Shown here one piece after another: positions 33,453-44,641 of a stretch of 64,000 nt of DNA. The position numbers and the translations under genes are program-made. Source of the stretch: Tethya wilhelma (Eukaryota; Porifera; Demospongiae; Tethyida; Tethyidae); assembly GCA_964030475.1 (NCBI GenBank), contig CAXIPT010000084.1, forward strand, positions 1 to 64,000. Reading direction: 5' to 3'. The notes beneath the pieces were generated by a model. It was not told the origin of the DNA. It was given only the letters and a program-made list of their open reading frames with translations, and did no database searches. How positions within the stretch are numbered: the first letter of the stretch is position 1; each line of letters opens with the position of its first letter.

Positions 33453-35165
33453 TTGTCAGCATTAAATGGGAGCACAACCTTTAGAGTTCTACCAGACTCA
33501 GGAGCAGACATCACCGTCGCAGGACCAATAGTATTGCAACACCTCAATGACCACATTGACAACCTTCTCCCCTCAACAATTACCCCGAAAACAGTGAGCG
33601 GTAATCTCATGAAACCACTGGGTATGATGCCAATGCAAATTACGCTTGGCGAAGCATCCATCGGTGAACAGGTCCACATTTACCCAGAGATAAACGGTAT
33701 GCTGTTGTCATGGAAAGCATCTCTAAGACTGGGAATATTACCCCCACACTACCCAAATCCATCAGGACCACTGAATATCTCATCGGTGACTCAAACCAGA
33801 AGTGACAATAGCGACGAGATGATGGATGAGTTTCCCTCCCTCTTTGATGAGCACATCCAGCCAATGGAAGGCGAGGAATTCCACATTTCACTCACAGAGG
33901 ATGCTAAGCCATTCTGCGTGCAAACGCCTCGTACCGTACCATTTGCGTACCGAGAGAAACTGAAAGCAGAACTGGACACACTCTTAGAACAAGGAATCAT
34001 CACACCTGTAACACACCCAACAGAATGGTGTGCACCAATTGTAGTTACACCGAAGAAAGGCTCTGACAACATTCGAATGTGTGTAGACCTCTCGCACCTC
34101 AACAAGTATGTGAAACGAGAACGGTACCAATCAGCAACGCCAGCTGAAGCAGTCGCAGATATTGCAGCTGAAAGTGCCAAGATATTCACGAAGTTTGACG
34201 CAAGAAAGGTTACCACCAATGCCCGCTAGATGCTGCAAGCCAAGACCTTACCACCTTTATTACACCATTTGGCCGATTTAAGTTCCTCAGAGCACCATAT
34301 GGCATCTCATCCATATCGGAACACTATAATCACCATATGGATGAAGCTTTCGCTGGCCTACAGGATAGTCGATGATGTGGTGATATATGATCACGACACG
34401 TCTCAGCACCACGCACATGTGAGACAGTTTCTACAACGTTGCAGAGACAAGAATATCACACTCAACAAGAGCAAGTGGAAATTTGAAGTGGACTTCGCAG
34501 GATTTATCCTGGGATACAGAGTTGATCCCTCCATAACGGAAGCTATTGCAAACTTCCCGACCCCCACTAGCCGAACTGAACTACGTTCATTCATTGGACT
34601 CGCCAACCAACTATCCTCTAGCACAGCATCTCTCGCACAACTCCTACACCCCCTTCGCCCACTGTTAAGCACAAAAAATGAATTCATGTGGTCAGAAGCA
34701 TTCAACATCGCATTCAATCAAGTAAAGGAACACCTCACCACAGCACCCACGGTGGCATTTTTCGACCAAACAAAACCAACCAGATTATGTACAGACGCTA
34801 GCAGACGCGGAAATGCTACAACAGAAAACCGAGGGAACATGGCGTCTCATACAGGCCGGTTCCAGGTTTTTATCCGATGCTGAGTCACGGTATGCCATAG
34901 TCGAGTTAGAACTACTGGCAGTATCATGGGCAAGGAAGAAATGCAATATCTTCCTGGCAGGACTACCACATTTTTCGGTACTCACAGATCACCACCCCCT
35001 CATCCCAATCCTTAACACCCACCGCCTAGACAAAAATTGAGAACCCCCGTTTCCAGCGGTTGAGAGCCAAGATCATGGGATATCAGTTCACAGCTGAATG
35101 GCTCAAGGGGACATTGAACGAGGCACCTGACTCCCTGTCAAGGAATCCTACCTCAGATCCCTGTC
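33453..35165 (+). pseudogene. protease-RT-RNase H of LTR element 1, frameshifted
   Basis: The first part (33453-34229) has an aspartic protease motif DSGAD and the RT N-terminal region (PTEWCAPIVVTPKK, RMCVDLSHLNKYV, FTKFDAR). A one-base loss near 34208 breaks the frame. The second part (34230-34883) recovers the polymerase active site as VDDVVIYD after a small deletion near 34365. It carries the RT thumb, then LCTDASRRG of RNase H. A further frame change leads to 34813-35040 (FLSDAESRYAIVELELLAV, LTDHHPL). The catalytic motifs remain recognisable but no continuous polyprotein exists. Confidence 0.75.
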
Positions 35166-35206
35166 AGGAAGACTTGATGAGTTAACGAGACTCCCAAGAA
35201 CTCGGC

Positions 35207-36509
35207 ATGTCAGAAATCAGAGCAGTACTCTCACCTCAAGACCAGAACATGAAGCTTGAAAGCCTCAAACAAGTAGCTGAGCAAGACGAGACGCTCAAGA
35301 GCTATATCATTGATGGGTTCCCAAAAAATCGAAAGGAGGTGGCAGACGATTGCAAGCCCTACTGGCAGATACGGATGGAGTTAGCGATTGATGACGACCT
35401 CATTGTATATGGGTGCCGCCTCATTGTACCATCAAAGTTGAGGCATGAGATATTACAGCAGCTACACAGCTCCCATCAAGGGATAGTACGAACCAAAGAA
35501 CGAGCCAATCTAATAGTGTTCTGGCCAGGAATGAGCAATGATATCGAGAACACTGTAACCTCATGCAAACTGTGCCAGGACTCTCTGCCATCTCAACAGA
35601 AAGAACCAATCATCACCAAACCGAGACCGCAGAGGCCCTTCCAAGAAATAGCTGCAGATTTTTGTTCGTATGCCGGTCGTGACTACCTCATCGTAGTTGA
35701 TTGTTTCACTGATTGGCCAGAGGTCATTCCCATGGGCACAAACACAACTGCACCCAAGTTGACGGCTGAACTCCGGGCGTCTTTCTGCCGTACTGGTGTA
35801 CCTGATGTCTTGTGGTCAGACCAGGGACCCCAATTCAAGTCCAAGCAGTTTGCAAAATTTGCGAAACAATGGGGATTTGTGCATAATACCTCCTCGCCGA
35901 TACCCACAGAGCAATGGGAAAGCCGAGGCAACAGTGAAGTCAATGAAGAAGTTAATACGAGCTGCGTGGACCGGACGATCCCTCAATTATGACCAGCTCT
36001 ATTACAGTACAGTAACACACCATCACGGAAAGATAATTTGTCTCCATCTCAAAAGCTCTTTGGTAGACCAATGCAAGATTCCATTCCAGCTCACAGACGA
36101 GCATTCCTAGCAAAATGGAAGCAGGGTACCAAAGAAAGTGACGATCAACGCCAAGCTACTCAGGATTACATGGTAGAAACATACAACCAGTCCAGCAAAC
36201 CACTTCCAGACATTGTGGTAGGTACCCACGTGGGCATCCAACATCATGAGACCAAGAGATGGGAGATTTAAGGCATTGTCACGGCAACAGGGCCTAATCG
36301 ACGCTACTATGTCAAAACCCAAAACTTAGTTAGAAACCGTCGTTTCATTCGTCAACGGGTTGCTACATCAATACCGGAAGCCACCGAGATGCCACAAGTT
36401 GGTATCCCCCAGAGGAGTGAACATCCTGAGATGATACAGCCCAGGCGCTCTGGCAGAAGTACTCAAACGACTAAAAGATTGATTCAAGAAATAGGACGCA
36501 TCCACTAGT
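35207..36509 (+). pseudogene. integrase of LTR element 1, frameshifted
   Basis: The first part (35207-35992) has the H-H-C-C zinc site (LHSSHQGIVRTKERA ... CKLCQ) and two catalytic aspartates in ADFCSYAGRDYLIVVDCF and WSDQGPQF. A frameshift near 35908 moves the third catalytic residue region (YPQSNGKAEATVKSM) into another frame. A further shift near 36010 precedes the C-terminal part, followed by an in-frame stop at 36269-36271. Confidence 0.75.
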
Positions 36510-36658
36510 ATGGATGCTGGAGGGGGAGATGTAGGAAACTGAACTGACTAACTATATATAGTACCTGTATATTTAGTATATGATTATCTATTCATAGTAA
36601 TGATGTCATGATGATGTAATACCATGTGCTGTATCTGTGTGGTCACACTCTATAATAC

Positions 36659-36715
36659 AAGCAGTAAAAATGTCAATAAAAATAAAAACAAGCAGTAAAA
36701 ATGTCAATAAAAATA
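36659..36715 (+). repeat. short tandem repeat, AAGCAGTAAAAATGTCAATA units
   Basis: Two copies of a 26-31 bp unit lead into the MITE at 36713, whose first bases repeat AAGCAGT. Confidence 0.55.
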
Positions 36716-37022
36716 AGCAGTGTAGGAATGGGCAGTGCTATGAAAAGTATTGAAACAAGGAATGGTATCAATTTTGGCACATGACTACTTCATTTTCATT
36801 TTTGATCCCTCATAGCTATATAAATTTGTTGTAAATGGTTCAAAGAATGATCTGTACTTGATAAGCTGCCAGTCTTATCATTTGGCTAAAAAGTAGAATA
36901 AAGTACAGCAGGCAGGACTAGGTTACCGGCCAAGACTTGGGCACAAAAGTTGAAGTAGTCATGTGCTGAAATTGATGCCATTCCTTGTTTCAATACTTTT
37001 TATAGCACTACACTGCTTATTT
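36713..37022. mobile_element. MITE with AATAAGCAGTGTAG termini
   Basis: Left arm AATAAGCAGTGTAGGAATGG and following (through GGCACATGACTACTTCA) pairs with the right arm ending CTACACTGCTTATT. A related partial copy lies at 61813-61890 and its allelic duplicate at 63030-63105. Non-coding. Confidence 0.7.
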
Positions 37023-37243
37023 TTTTGGTACTTGTTCATTCACTTTTTCAACACTACAGTGAGGAGACTATCAGAGACTGGTTAGTCCCTACAAAAAGCT
37101 TGAGTTATCTGAGTAGAAGCTAAAGCATCTAATGCACATGCGCATTAAATGCCACGTGGATAATCAATGACCTTTAAACTCTAAAAAAAGATGGCTACAT
37201 GAATTTATACTTTCAGTTTCAAAGCTTTCTAGTTTTTGTTTAG

Positions 37244-37354
37244 GCTTATTTATGATGAAAATGAGTATGAAGGATGTAGTACCTATGAAAAGAACTTACT
37301 TTGTGCTGTCAAAGTTGGCTCAACACATTCTGGTTCTCTGGAAATCCTTTTCAA
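37244..37354 (+). CDS. orphan internal exon, gene unknown
   Basis: A strong acceptor (pyrimidine tract ending TTTTTGTTTAG at 37243) and a perfect donor (AA/GTAAGT at 37355) bound 111 bp, one open frame in phase 1 with entry and exit phases equal. It encodes LIYDENEYEGCSTYEKNLL and then CAVKVGSTHSGSLEILF, a mixed, non-repetitive sequence. No neighbouring exons were identified within 2 kb on either side. Either the gene extends into regions split by transposons, or this is a relic exon. No domain is recognised. Confidence 0.4.
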
Positions 37355-37511
37355 GTAAGTCAGAAAGTACGTAAGTACATTAGAAGAACAAACTATGGTG
37401 GCTTCCCACTAGTGCTCTCTACGAGTGCTGAGGAAAGTTTTTGTGAGTTTTAGCCCTTGCATGCAGTCAGTAATCTGTCGGCGAGAGCCTCTGAGCACTC
37501 TGCGCTATTAA

Positions 37512-38161
37512 GGCCTGGGTCAATTAGCAAACAACCTAAAATGTCCATAATAAAAAATCATATTGACTAAATATACTACCTTCTTTGCTAAATATTATTA
37601 CATTCCCTCAAAATATAACCTTTCAATTACATGTTTCCAAATTTTCCAAATTTAATAATTAATATTCATGAAAATATTGAAGTTTTAACAATATCACAAA
37701 AAATATGAATAATTCATTTTCTGGAGGACTACCCCAGTTGCTATGGCAACCAAAACTTGAGAACAGAATCGTAAAATACAATCTATCCAAGGGGGGTAAA
37801 ATTTTGTCATACCGTTCAGGAGATATGAGGTTTCGGCTGGTGTGCATTTAATAGAAAAAAATTGAATATCTTTAATTCAATTATGCATGACGACACCCCC
37901 CCAACAACATTTTGTTAAGCATCATGTAGTGTTCAAGTTGATTGCCATAGCAACAGGGGTGTTCCTCCGCCTAATTAATTATTCATAAATTGCTAATTTA
38001 TCCGAGCGAAAAGATCACATGACCTAATTATATCAATTGGTCAATATTAGTCCAGGCAATTTGAGTTATCAGTTTCATGGAAAAAAGTTAATATGTTACG
38101 AAGATATTGCAATCTTGAATATTAATTAGGCCAAAGTTAAGGTAAATGACTGACCCAGGCC
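37512..38161. mobile_element. TTAA-target MITE, complete copy
   Basis: Starts GGCCTGGGTCA after TTAA (37508-37511) and ends TGACCCAGGCC followed by GTAAC, a mutated TTAA. 650 bp, AT-rich, non-coding, with the internal blocks CCTAATTAATTATTCATAAA and TTGCTATGGCAACC. Partial relatives end at 5513 and 15990 and start at 32085, always next to TTAA. A piggyBac/Kolobok-like target preference is inferred. Confidence 0.8.
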
Positions 38162-38677
38162 GTAACTACACTGAACAAGTTTGAAGGCTTAATTTTGTTT
38201 TGTTAGATTTTTATGATCATAAACATTTTGTATGGTGTCTATGGGACAGTCGGCCCATTCCTACTATACGTACTACCGTACGTATGATACCAAGATATTG
38301 CTTTGTCACTCACTGCACATCTTAGTTTGTTTCGTGGTAAATATATAAATAAAGATAGTGAAAGGTATTGATTTCTGCTACAAGGGTATTTGTTGAGTTG
38401 GCGTCTAATTTTGAAAACACTAGCTAGCTGGGCAAGTACTTGGTTAATTGCTGGCAAAATGTCTCTTTCAACTTTCAATATAGTTTAGGTAAAATACCAA
38501 AATATTGCTTTCTTACCAGCTGCACATCTTAGTTTGTCTTGTGCATATTTGCATACCTATACAAAGATATAATGTACTTCTACAAACAGTTACATACAAG
38601 TTATATGATATACAGTATTAACGTCTAATATCTAACTATATAGTATTAACAAGTACAAAAAACATTAGTAAAAAAAA
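38162..38677. other. flank with a variant foldback tip hairpin
   Basis: CCCATTCCTACT then ATACGTAC-TACC-GTACGTAT at 38266-38285 mirrors the foldback tip (GCCATTCCTATGT then hairpin with loop TACC) but with different stem bases. The stretch 38585-38645 resembles 25636-25700. No gene seen. Confidence 0.5.
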
Positions 38678-40745
38678 TTCCCAGTACGGTAGTACTGGGT
38701 ACATAGGAATGGCACGGGTGCCCCATTAGCGCAATACAAATATTCACGCGAATAACTCTGCAAAAACTGAGCGCTTGGCACTACAAGGCTTCTTAAGCTA
38801 CTATTTAGCTCTTTCTCTTTCTAACAAGCCTAAAAACATGGCCTAAAACCATCGCTAAAGTACCAAACAAAAATATGCCAAACCTCCAATTTTCTCCATC
38901 TTCTTCTTCTTCTTCTTCTTCTTCTTCTTCTTCTTCTTCTTCTTCTATGTTGGCAAGCCTTTTCTCAGATACCGCTCACTTTCAGAAGCTGATTCTTGAA
39001 CGAATAAACTTGGTATCTTTGTCTTCAGTCGCTTTTTGTATCGGTTATTCGTTTCTCTAGCTGAGTGGCTAGATACACGACGAAAAGCGCCTTCTCCGTA
39101 TGGCAGCCATTCATTTCTCTACTCATTAATAAATTCATTAGCTACTTTGGAAATCAAAGTGACGACCTTTTCCAGTTAGACAAGTGTGCGTTATTTGGAA
39201 TCCGAATATTCGCTGCCTGCCCGTTTTACCTGAAGATTTCTGGTTGTGCTGAAGTCTCTGTAACCAGTTACCGGTACTTTTCAGCCTTGAATATTCAGGA
39301 GGTGAATAGACTACTTTGTTACATAGTTGTCATTATAAGAAGATGTCTTAGATGAGCAGCTGTTTCACTGACATTGCTGATATTGTAGATTCATAACATA
39401 AGCTATAATATCCATGCTGATAGTGTAAAGTAACTACCATATACACACGAACTTAACTGTGATGTAGAATTATGAAAAAATGAGAACAAACAAGTAAAAA
39501 AAAACATTGAAAATGTAATGAGACATAGGAATGGCCAAATCGTAAAAAAGAAAGCAAACAAGATGGAATAGCTGTTTGAGTGTTTAAAGAATTATTCCTA
39601 TGGGCAAAATGAGGGACTCAACATGGAAAGAGAGTACTACATGCAGCCCACACAGGAATGATTCTGCACACACTCAAACAGCTATTCCATCTTGTTTGCT
39701 TTCTTTTTTACGATTTGGCCATTCCTATGTCTCATTACATTTTCAATGTTTTTTTTTACTTGTCAAACATAGAAATGGCCAAATCGTAAAAAGCGAGCAA
39801 ACAAGATAGGCCCCAGGTTGTCAGATTGAGCGGGGAGTTCACTGTGTCACCTATATTCATATCCCTACTGAGCGCAATTACATTGTACACACAGGAATGA
39901 ACTCGCTCAATCTGATAACCCGGGGCCTATCTTGTTTGCTCACTTTTTACGATTTGGCCATTCCTATGTTTGATTTACATTTCTAATGTTTTTTGTACTT
40001 GTTTGTTCTATTTTTTTCGAATAATTGTTTATAATATTAGTAGAATATAGTCTTCAGGCTGAGCAGAGAACTTGCCTGGCAACTCGTTGTGATAGCCCAC
40101 CTTGACGGTCAATGCGGCCTTTCAGACAGCTGAAAATCTAAACCTCCAAGCAGGCAACGTGATTTGTGTCAATTACATGTGTGTCTTGCTAGCTATTGAC
40201 TTCCCTACTACTGAAGAACTGAACACAGAGAACGAGAGGATAGGATCTAGGCATGATTGCAATAGATTCCAAATAACACACACTTGAACGTGGAAAGGGT
40301 CGTTAGGCTAGCTAGCTTATAAATAATACATGAGTTTAGAAATTAATGGCAGCGCCATACGGAGAGGCGCTTTTCGCCTTGCATCTAGCGACTCAAAGAG
40401 AAGCACAAAAAACCGATGGCAAAAGCGATTGAAGACAAAGAAACCAAGTTTGTTCGTTTAAGAATTAGCATCTAAAAGTGAACGATCTTTGAGATATGGC
40501 GTGAGAAGAAGAAGAAGAATAAGAAAAAGATGGAGAAAATTAGAGGTTTGGCATACTTTAGTTGGGTACTTTAGCGATAGTTTTAGGCCATGTTCTTGGG
40601 CTCATTAGAAACAGAAAGAGCTAAATAGTAGCTTAAGAAGCCTTTTTGACCCAAGTGCTCAGTTCTTGCAGAGTTATTCGCGTGCCATATTTGTGAAGCA
40701 CAAATGGGCAATCCGTGCCAGTACCAAGTACTACCGTACTGGGAA
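38678..40745. mobile_element. foldback element, A left arm and C right arm (chimeric)
   Basis: The left end TTCCCAGTACGGTAGTACTG at 38678 leads through a type-A arm with a long CTT microsatellite (38899-38945). The centre holds two different palindromic units, 39490-39766 and 39768-40000. The right arm (40000-40745) is type C, the reverse complement of 23937-24691. The ends close with the tip hairpin. No transposase. Confidence 0.75.
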
Positions 40746-40807
40746 TATTACTTGTTCACATTGTGTATAAAATGTATAACTGGATACCTACCTATTCAAT
40801 GATATAC

Positions 40808-41817
40808 AAAAAACATTAGAAATGTAATGTAAACATAGGAATGGCCAAATCATAAAAAAGTGAGCAAACAAGATAGGAACGCTGGTCAGATTGAACGAGG
40901 AGTTCATTTCACTGTGTCACCTATGTTCATATCTCTACTGAGCTCAATGACATTGTAGACACAGGAATGAACTCGCTCAATCTGACCAGCATTCCTATCT
41001 TGTTTGCTCACTTTTTTACGATTTGGCCATTTCTATGTTTACATTACATTTCTAATGTTTTTTGTACTTGTTTCTTCTATTTTTTTGAAATAACTGTTTA
41101 TAATATCAGTATAATACAGTTTTTAGCCTGATCGAGCAGAGAACTTGACTGATCCTGGCTACAGTACAGTCATGCCTTTTACACAGCTGAAACACTGAAA
41201 TCTCAAGTTGAATCTGATATATATGTGTCTTGTTAGCTCTAGATAACTTCCCTACTGAAGAACTGAACACAGAGAACGAGAAAATAGGACAGAGCTTGGA
41301 ATATTGCTTTAAGTGACGGGCATCTTGCAATAAATTCCAAATAACGCACACTTGAATATGGAAAGGGTCGTTAAGCTAGCTAGCTTATGAATAATTTATG
41401 GTTTACAAATAATGGCTGCCATACAGAGAAAGCGCTTTTCGTCTTGTATTGAGCCACTCAACGAGTGACACAGAAAACCGATGCCAAAAGCGAATGAAGA
41501 CCAACATACCAAGTTTATTCGTTCAAGAATTAGCTTCTATAAGTGTACAGTCTTCGAGAAAAGCCATGATATAACAGAAGAAGAAGAAGATGGAGATGGA
41601 GAAAACTGGAGGTTTGGCATATTTTAGTTTGGTACTTTAGCGATGGTTTTAGGCCATGTTTTTGGGCTTGTTAGAAAGAGAATGAGCTAAATAGTAGCTT
41701 GAGAAGCCTTTTAGTGCCAAGCACCCGGTTTTTGCAGAGTTATTCGCGTGAATATTTGTATTGCACTATTGGGCCATCCGTGCCATTCCTATGTACCCAG
41801 TACTACCGTACTGGGAA
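40808..41817 (+). mobile_element. foldback element, variant centre plus right arm
   Basis: The palindromic unit at 40808-41070 is a variant (arms ACATTAGAAATGTAATGTAA, AGTGAGCAAACAAGATAGG). It is followed by a right arm related to type C, ending in the tip hairpin at 41797-41814 and GAATA. The left arm is absent. Confidence 0.75.
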
Positions 41818-42826
41818 TAATTACTCATGGTTGCTGAGGAAAAAAATGTTTAAAGTGAATTTTCTGGGATTATAGTTTTAATAGTTCTTGAGTAAGAGTA
41901 CAATAATTTCCCAGTATATTTAATTTAGTTATTTTTTAATAGAAGAGGCCAAAACAACCATGCCATTCACTCTAGATTTATTGTATCATATTGTACTTGA
42001 AGGCTCATTTATCATTACATTTATCTATGCATTGCAGTAAAATGGTGTATAATACTTGTATGACATTGTGTTCTTTATTTTTACATTTTAAGCGTGAGCT
42101 TATTTGCAGCAATATTGTAATTTGTGTTCTTTGCTCTTTTGCATGGGTTGTACTAATGAGCAACTGCAAATTCTAGCTGACAAATCCATGTCACACTTCG
42201 TCTGATGACAGGACTGGAACCCAAATTAAGCTTTCCATAAATGAATAACCAATATTTGATTAGTTGGTAACAAGAAAACATCATGGGGAGAGAGAAGAGA
42301 GTGTCAAACTGCCATATTGCATGTACTACATCTGTTTCAAAACAGGATGCCTTGCTTATACGTGTGTAGTGAATTAGAAATTTAGCCTGTTACATAAATA
42401 GCTGATCTCGACTTGTACGGTATAGAAGGCTCTTGTATACCACTATTTGCTAGTTGTTTTTTTTTACTAACCTATACCCACCTTTATTCCAAGTTATACC
42501 TGGCTCTTAGCTGTAAGTGTCATCATTTATATTGTCATTACAAAAAAAAATACCACGAGGTATACAGTATCTGGAAGTAGTAAAGAGACTTTTACAAAGT
42601 TTCATGACATTCCAAGTGTGTGACTTTTGGAGCAGATATTATACATGGTTAATTTCATGCCAAATCAACACAAAAAAATTATACTATCTTTCAATTTTCA
42701 CCAAACTCCAGATATCTGTTCACTATCCTGAAGTATCTTATCTGACACAATTTGGCACTCTTTTATATTTTGGCTTCTGTCCTATACATATCCAAAAATT
42801 AGGAATTTAGTTACTTAGTACAACAT
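41818..42826. other. non-coding stretch, nothing recognised
   Basis: About 1 kb of AT-rich sequence without recognisable domains; open frames at 41991 and 42517 look random in composition. Confidence 0.4.
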
Positions 42827-42960
42827 TTAAAGGGAAGCTGACATGAAAAATGTCTTATTAGCTATTATTAACATTTGAGGTCAGTAAAGTTCATAAACTT
42901 GTTTTAAGATTAAATTTTAAAGATTTTCTGAATAAAAAGAGCTTGCTTTTCAGGATAAAT
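42827..42960 (+). mobile_element. TTAA + AGGGAAGCTG transposon end, copy 1
   Basis: TTAA at 42827-42830 is followed by AGGGAAGCTGACATGAAAAA. The same start, with AGGGAAGCTGATATGAAAAA, follows TTAA at 56614. Shared TTAA junctions suggest a Kolobok- or piggyBac-like element. No matching right end was found in the window. The P2X7-like gene begins 270 bp inside. Confidence 0.5.
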
Positions 42961-43096
42961 TGGCTGCATTGCAGTTCCATCCGATTGTGGTGTAAAGTGG
43001 GCACGGCTTAAACGTGACATCAGAAAAGGAACCTTTTCCACGTGTACGTGTATAATACGAGTATACTAGCTGTACTAGACTCACTTCAGCTATACT

Positions 43097-44129
43097 ATGA
43101 GCAGCTGTAGTAGCGATTCTGGCGATTTAAGTCTGTCGTTTTCAGTTTCTTCCAACGAAAGTGATCTGATGTAGAAAGTGATGTAGACTATTGAGCCATA
43201 TAGGTTTGAGTTAGTAGTGACTAAGCAACAGAACGGACAGAACATGACTCTGAGGAGAGAGAAGACGACTCAGTAGACAAAGAATGGCTCCACAACAGAG
43301 AGTGGTAGGTAACTAAGCTAACTGCTAGTGTGTAAAATACAGACATTTGAGCATAGATATGATAACAGCCCTGTTAGCTATATAATTTTAATATATGGAA
43401 TGGCTGTTAGAGTGTGCTTCCTGTGGGCAAAATGAGAGACATAATAAGGAGATTGCTAAATGCAGCCCATACAGGAAGAATTCTCTATATACACTCTCTA
43501 ACAGCCATTCCATCTTGTTTGCATTCTTTTTACAATTTAGCCATTCCTGTGTCTCATTACATTTCCAATGTTTTTTTTTTACTTGTATTATAGGTGTCAG
43601 TGTGGAAAATGTGTGATAATACCAACCAGTCGTGAGTGTATATGCTGTTGTGAGGTAGATCAAGTGGTTATGAAGAAAGAAGAGAATGCTACCGAAGTCA
43701 GTTGTATAACTGATAATGAAGGATTTGAGTCCATGTGCTTAAATGTATGGGTACTCCAAGCAGCATACTCAAGCTACAGGTATCACTATGGTGATGCTGA
43801 GGAGAAGACTGTTCACGAGTACATCGTAGCTACACATGCAGTAATCAATTTCTTTTCATTTAGTAACAAAATTATTGATGCATACATTTGTGTATAGACG
43901 ATACCGTTTCACTGCATACCGACAACTGGTTGGTTGGTACTGGGGGTGGCTTTGTCAGAGAGTAAGAGTGATTCTACCAAGCTGTGCTGTCACAAAAATT
44001 AGGGATAACTTTCCTATGCTGGATTCAAATATGCCAACATTTAATAAAATCAAGTTAACTACACAAGTATATAAAACTCTGAAAAGAGTTTGGACTCAGC
44101 TGCAAGTTCTGCCACTGGAGATTCTGTGA
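43097..44129 (+). CDS. P2X7 C-terminal-like domain protein, three exons
   Basis: Exon 2 (43594-43818) reads CQCGKCVIIPTSRECICCCE and FESMCLNVWVLQAAYSSY; exon 3 (43898-44129) reads RYRFTAYRQLVGWYWGWL and VRVILPSCAVTKIRDNFP. The Cys pattern and CLNVWVL..AY..YR, RYTAYRQ..W.WG, PSC.V.KIR blocks match the cytoplasmic C-terminal domain of P2X7 receptors, found alone in many invertebrate proteins. Exon 1 is probably 43097-43304: it starts MSSCSSDSGDLSL and ends DSVDKEWLHNREW at donor GTAGGT, but the two parts are in different frames with a stop between. So the N-terminus is broken or mis-modelled. Splice phases join exactly (TG/G and GA/A). A MITE sits in intron 1. No channel segment is present, so it is not a P2X channel. 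Its role is unknown. Confidence 0.65.
43395..43592. mobile_element. palindromic MITE inside intron
   Basis: GGAATGGCTGTTAGAGTGTG and its reverse complement CACTCTAACAGCCATTCC-like bound a hairpin within intron 1 of the P2X7-like gene. Same family as the foldback centres; only the right outer arm is complete, and it ends at the acceptor TTGTATTATAG. Confidence 0.65.
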
Positions 44130-44641
44130 GGACTTCTCTTATTGACCATGAGTCTACAGTACTGTCAAATTCTGATCCAGCAAAGTCTGCTGTCTCTGCA
44201 AAGAGTTCTGCTGTTCATTTCTCTCCTAATTCTGTCACTAAATCTGGACCAAGACCTAGTCAAGTTGATACCGCTTCTGTTCAGCTTACTGATGCTGGCA
44301 GTGTGAGTTCAATTGGGTCAAAGTCAGCCTCTTACTCGCCTGTAGCACTTCGTACCAAAAGTCACTGTAAACCTGGTGGTAATTTGTCTCAGTTAAAACT
44401 TCCAGAGAACCTTAAGTGTACTCAACATCATATCGACTTTGTTCGTTGTGAAGATTTAGATACAGCTGCTTCCTTTAGAGACTGTATGCAACATCAATGG
44501 TCTAATGTGGTTTATGATGGTTTAAAGGTCAAGGTAAAGGTCAACAACAATCTGGTCACAGGAGTGGTTAAGGATATCTTCTTTGTGGCGAAGCTTGCTT
44601 CTAGACAATGTTATATCTCTCTTCACCCTTCTTGGTCATAG
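44090..44641 (+). CDS. Ser-rich uncharacterised frame
   Basis: 183 codons starting MDSAASSATGDSVRTSL: the first two thirds are rich in Ser, Thr and Val. The last third (LKCTQHHIDFVRCEDLD, QWSNVVYDGLKVKVKV) looks like a compact domain but is not recognised. It overlaps the end of the P2X7-like exon 3 by 40 bp in another frame. It could be a downstream exon of that gene, the N-terminal part of the hAT pseudogene at 45.5 kb, or an unrelated frame. Confidence 0.4.
   Translation: MDSAASSATGDSVRTSLIDHESTVLSNSDPAKSAVSAKSSAVHFSPNSVTKSGPRPSQVDTASVQLTDAGSVSSIGSKSASYSPVALRTKSHCKPGGNLSQLKLPENLKCTQHHIDFVRCEDLDTAASFRDCMQHQWSNVVYDGLKVKVKVNNNLVTGVVKDIFFVAKLASRQCYISLHPSWS

Larger units (their letters stand above)
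32302..36638 (+). mobile_element. Ty3/gypsy LTR retrotransposon 1, decayed
   Basis: The 5' LTR (32302-32437) starts TGTAGGAAACTGAACTGACT and ends CTTACA; TGGCGCTGCGAAC follows as the presumed primer-binding site. A polypurine AGGGGGAGA precedes the 3' LTR copy at 36530. Its 109 bases to 36638 match the 5' LTR, and the last 27 bp are missing. Internal order is gag, zinc knuckles, protease, RT, RNase H, integrase, which is Ty3/gypsy order. Multiple stops and frameshifts make it non-autonomous. The near-identical LTR parts beside a badly broken interior are notable. Confidence 0.85.

Noticed and set aside
33791..34219. 142-residue minus-strand frame and other minus frames over LTR element 1
   Set aside because: Antisense shadows of the protease/RT region, which is clearly coding on the plus strand.
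43097..44129. A true P2X receptor gene
   Set aside because: Only the cytoplasmic C-terminal-like domain is present; no transmembrane or extracellular P2X segments are encoded.
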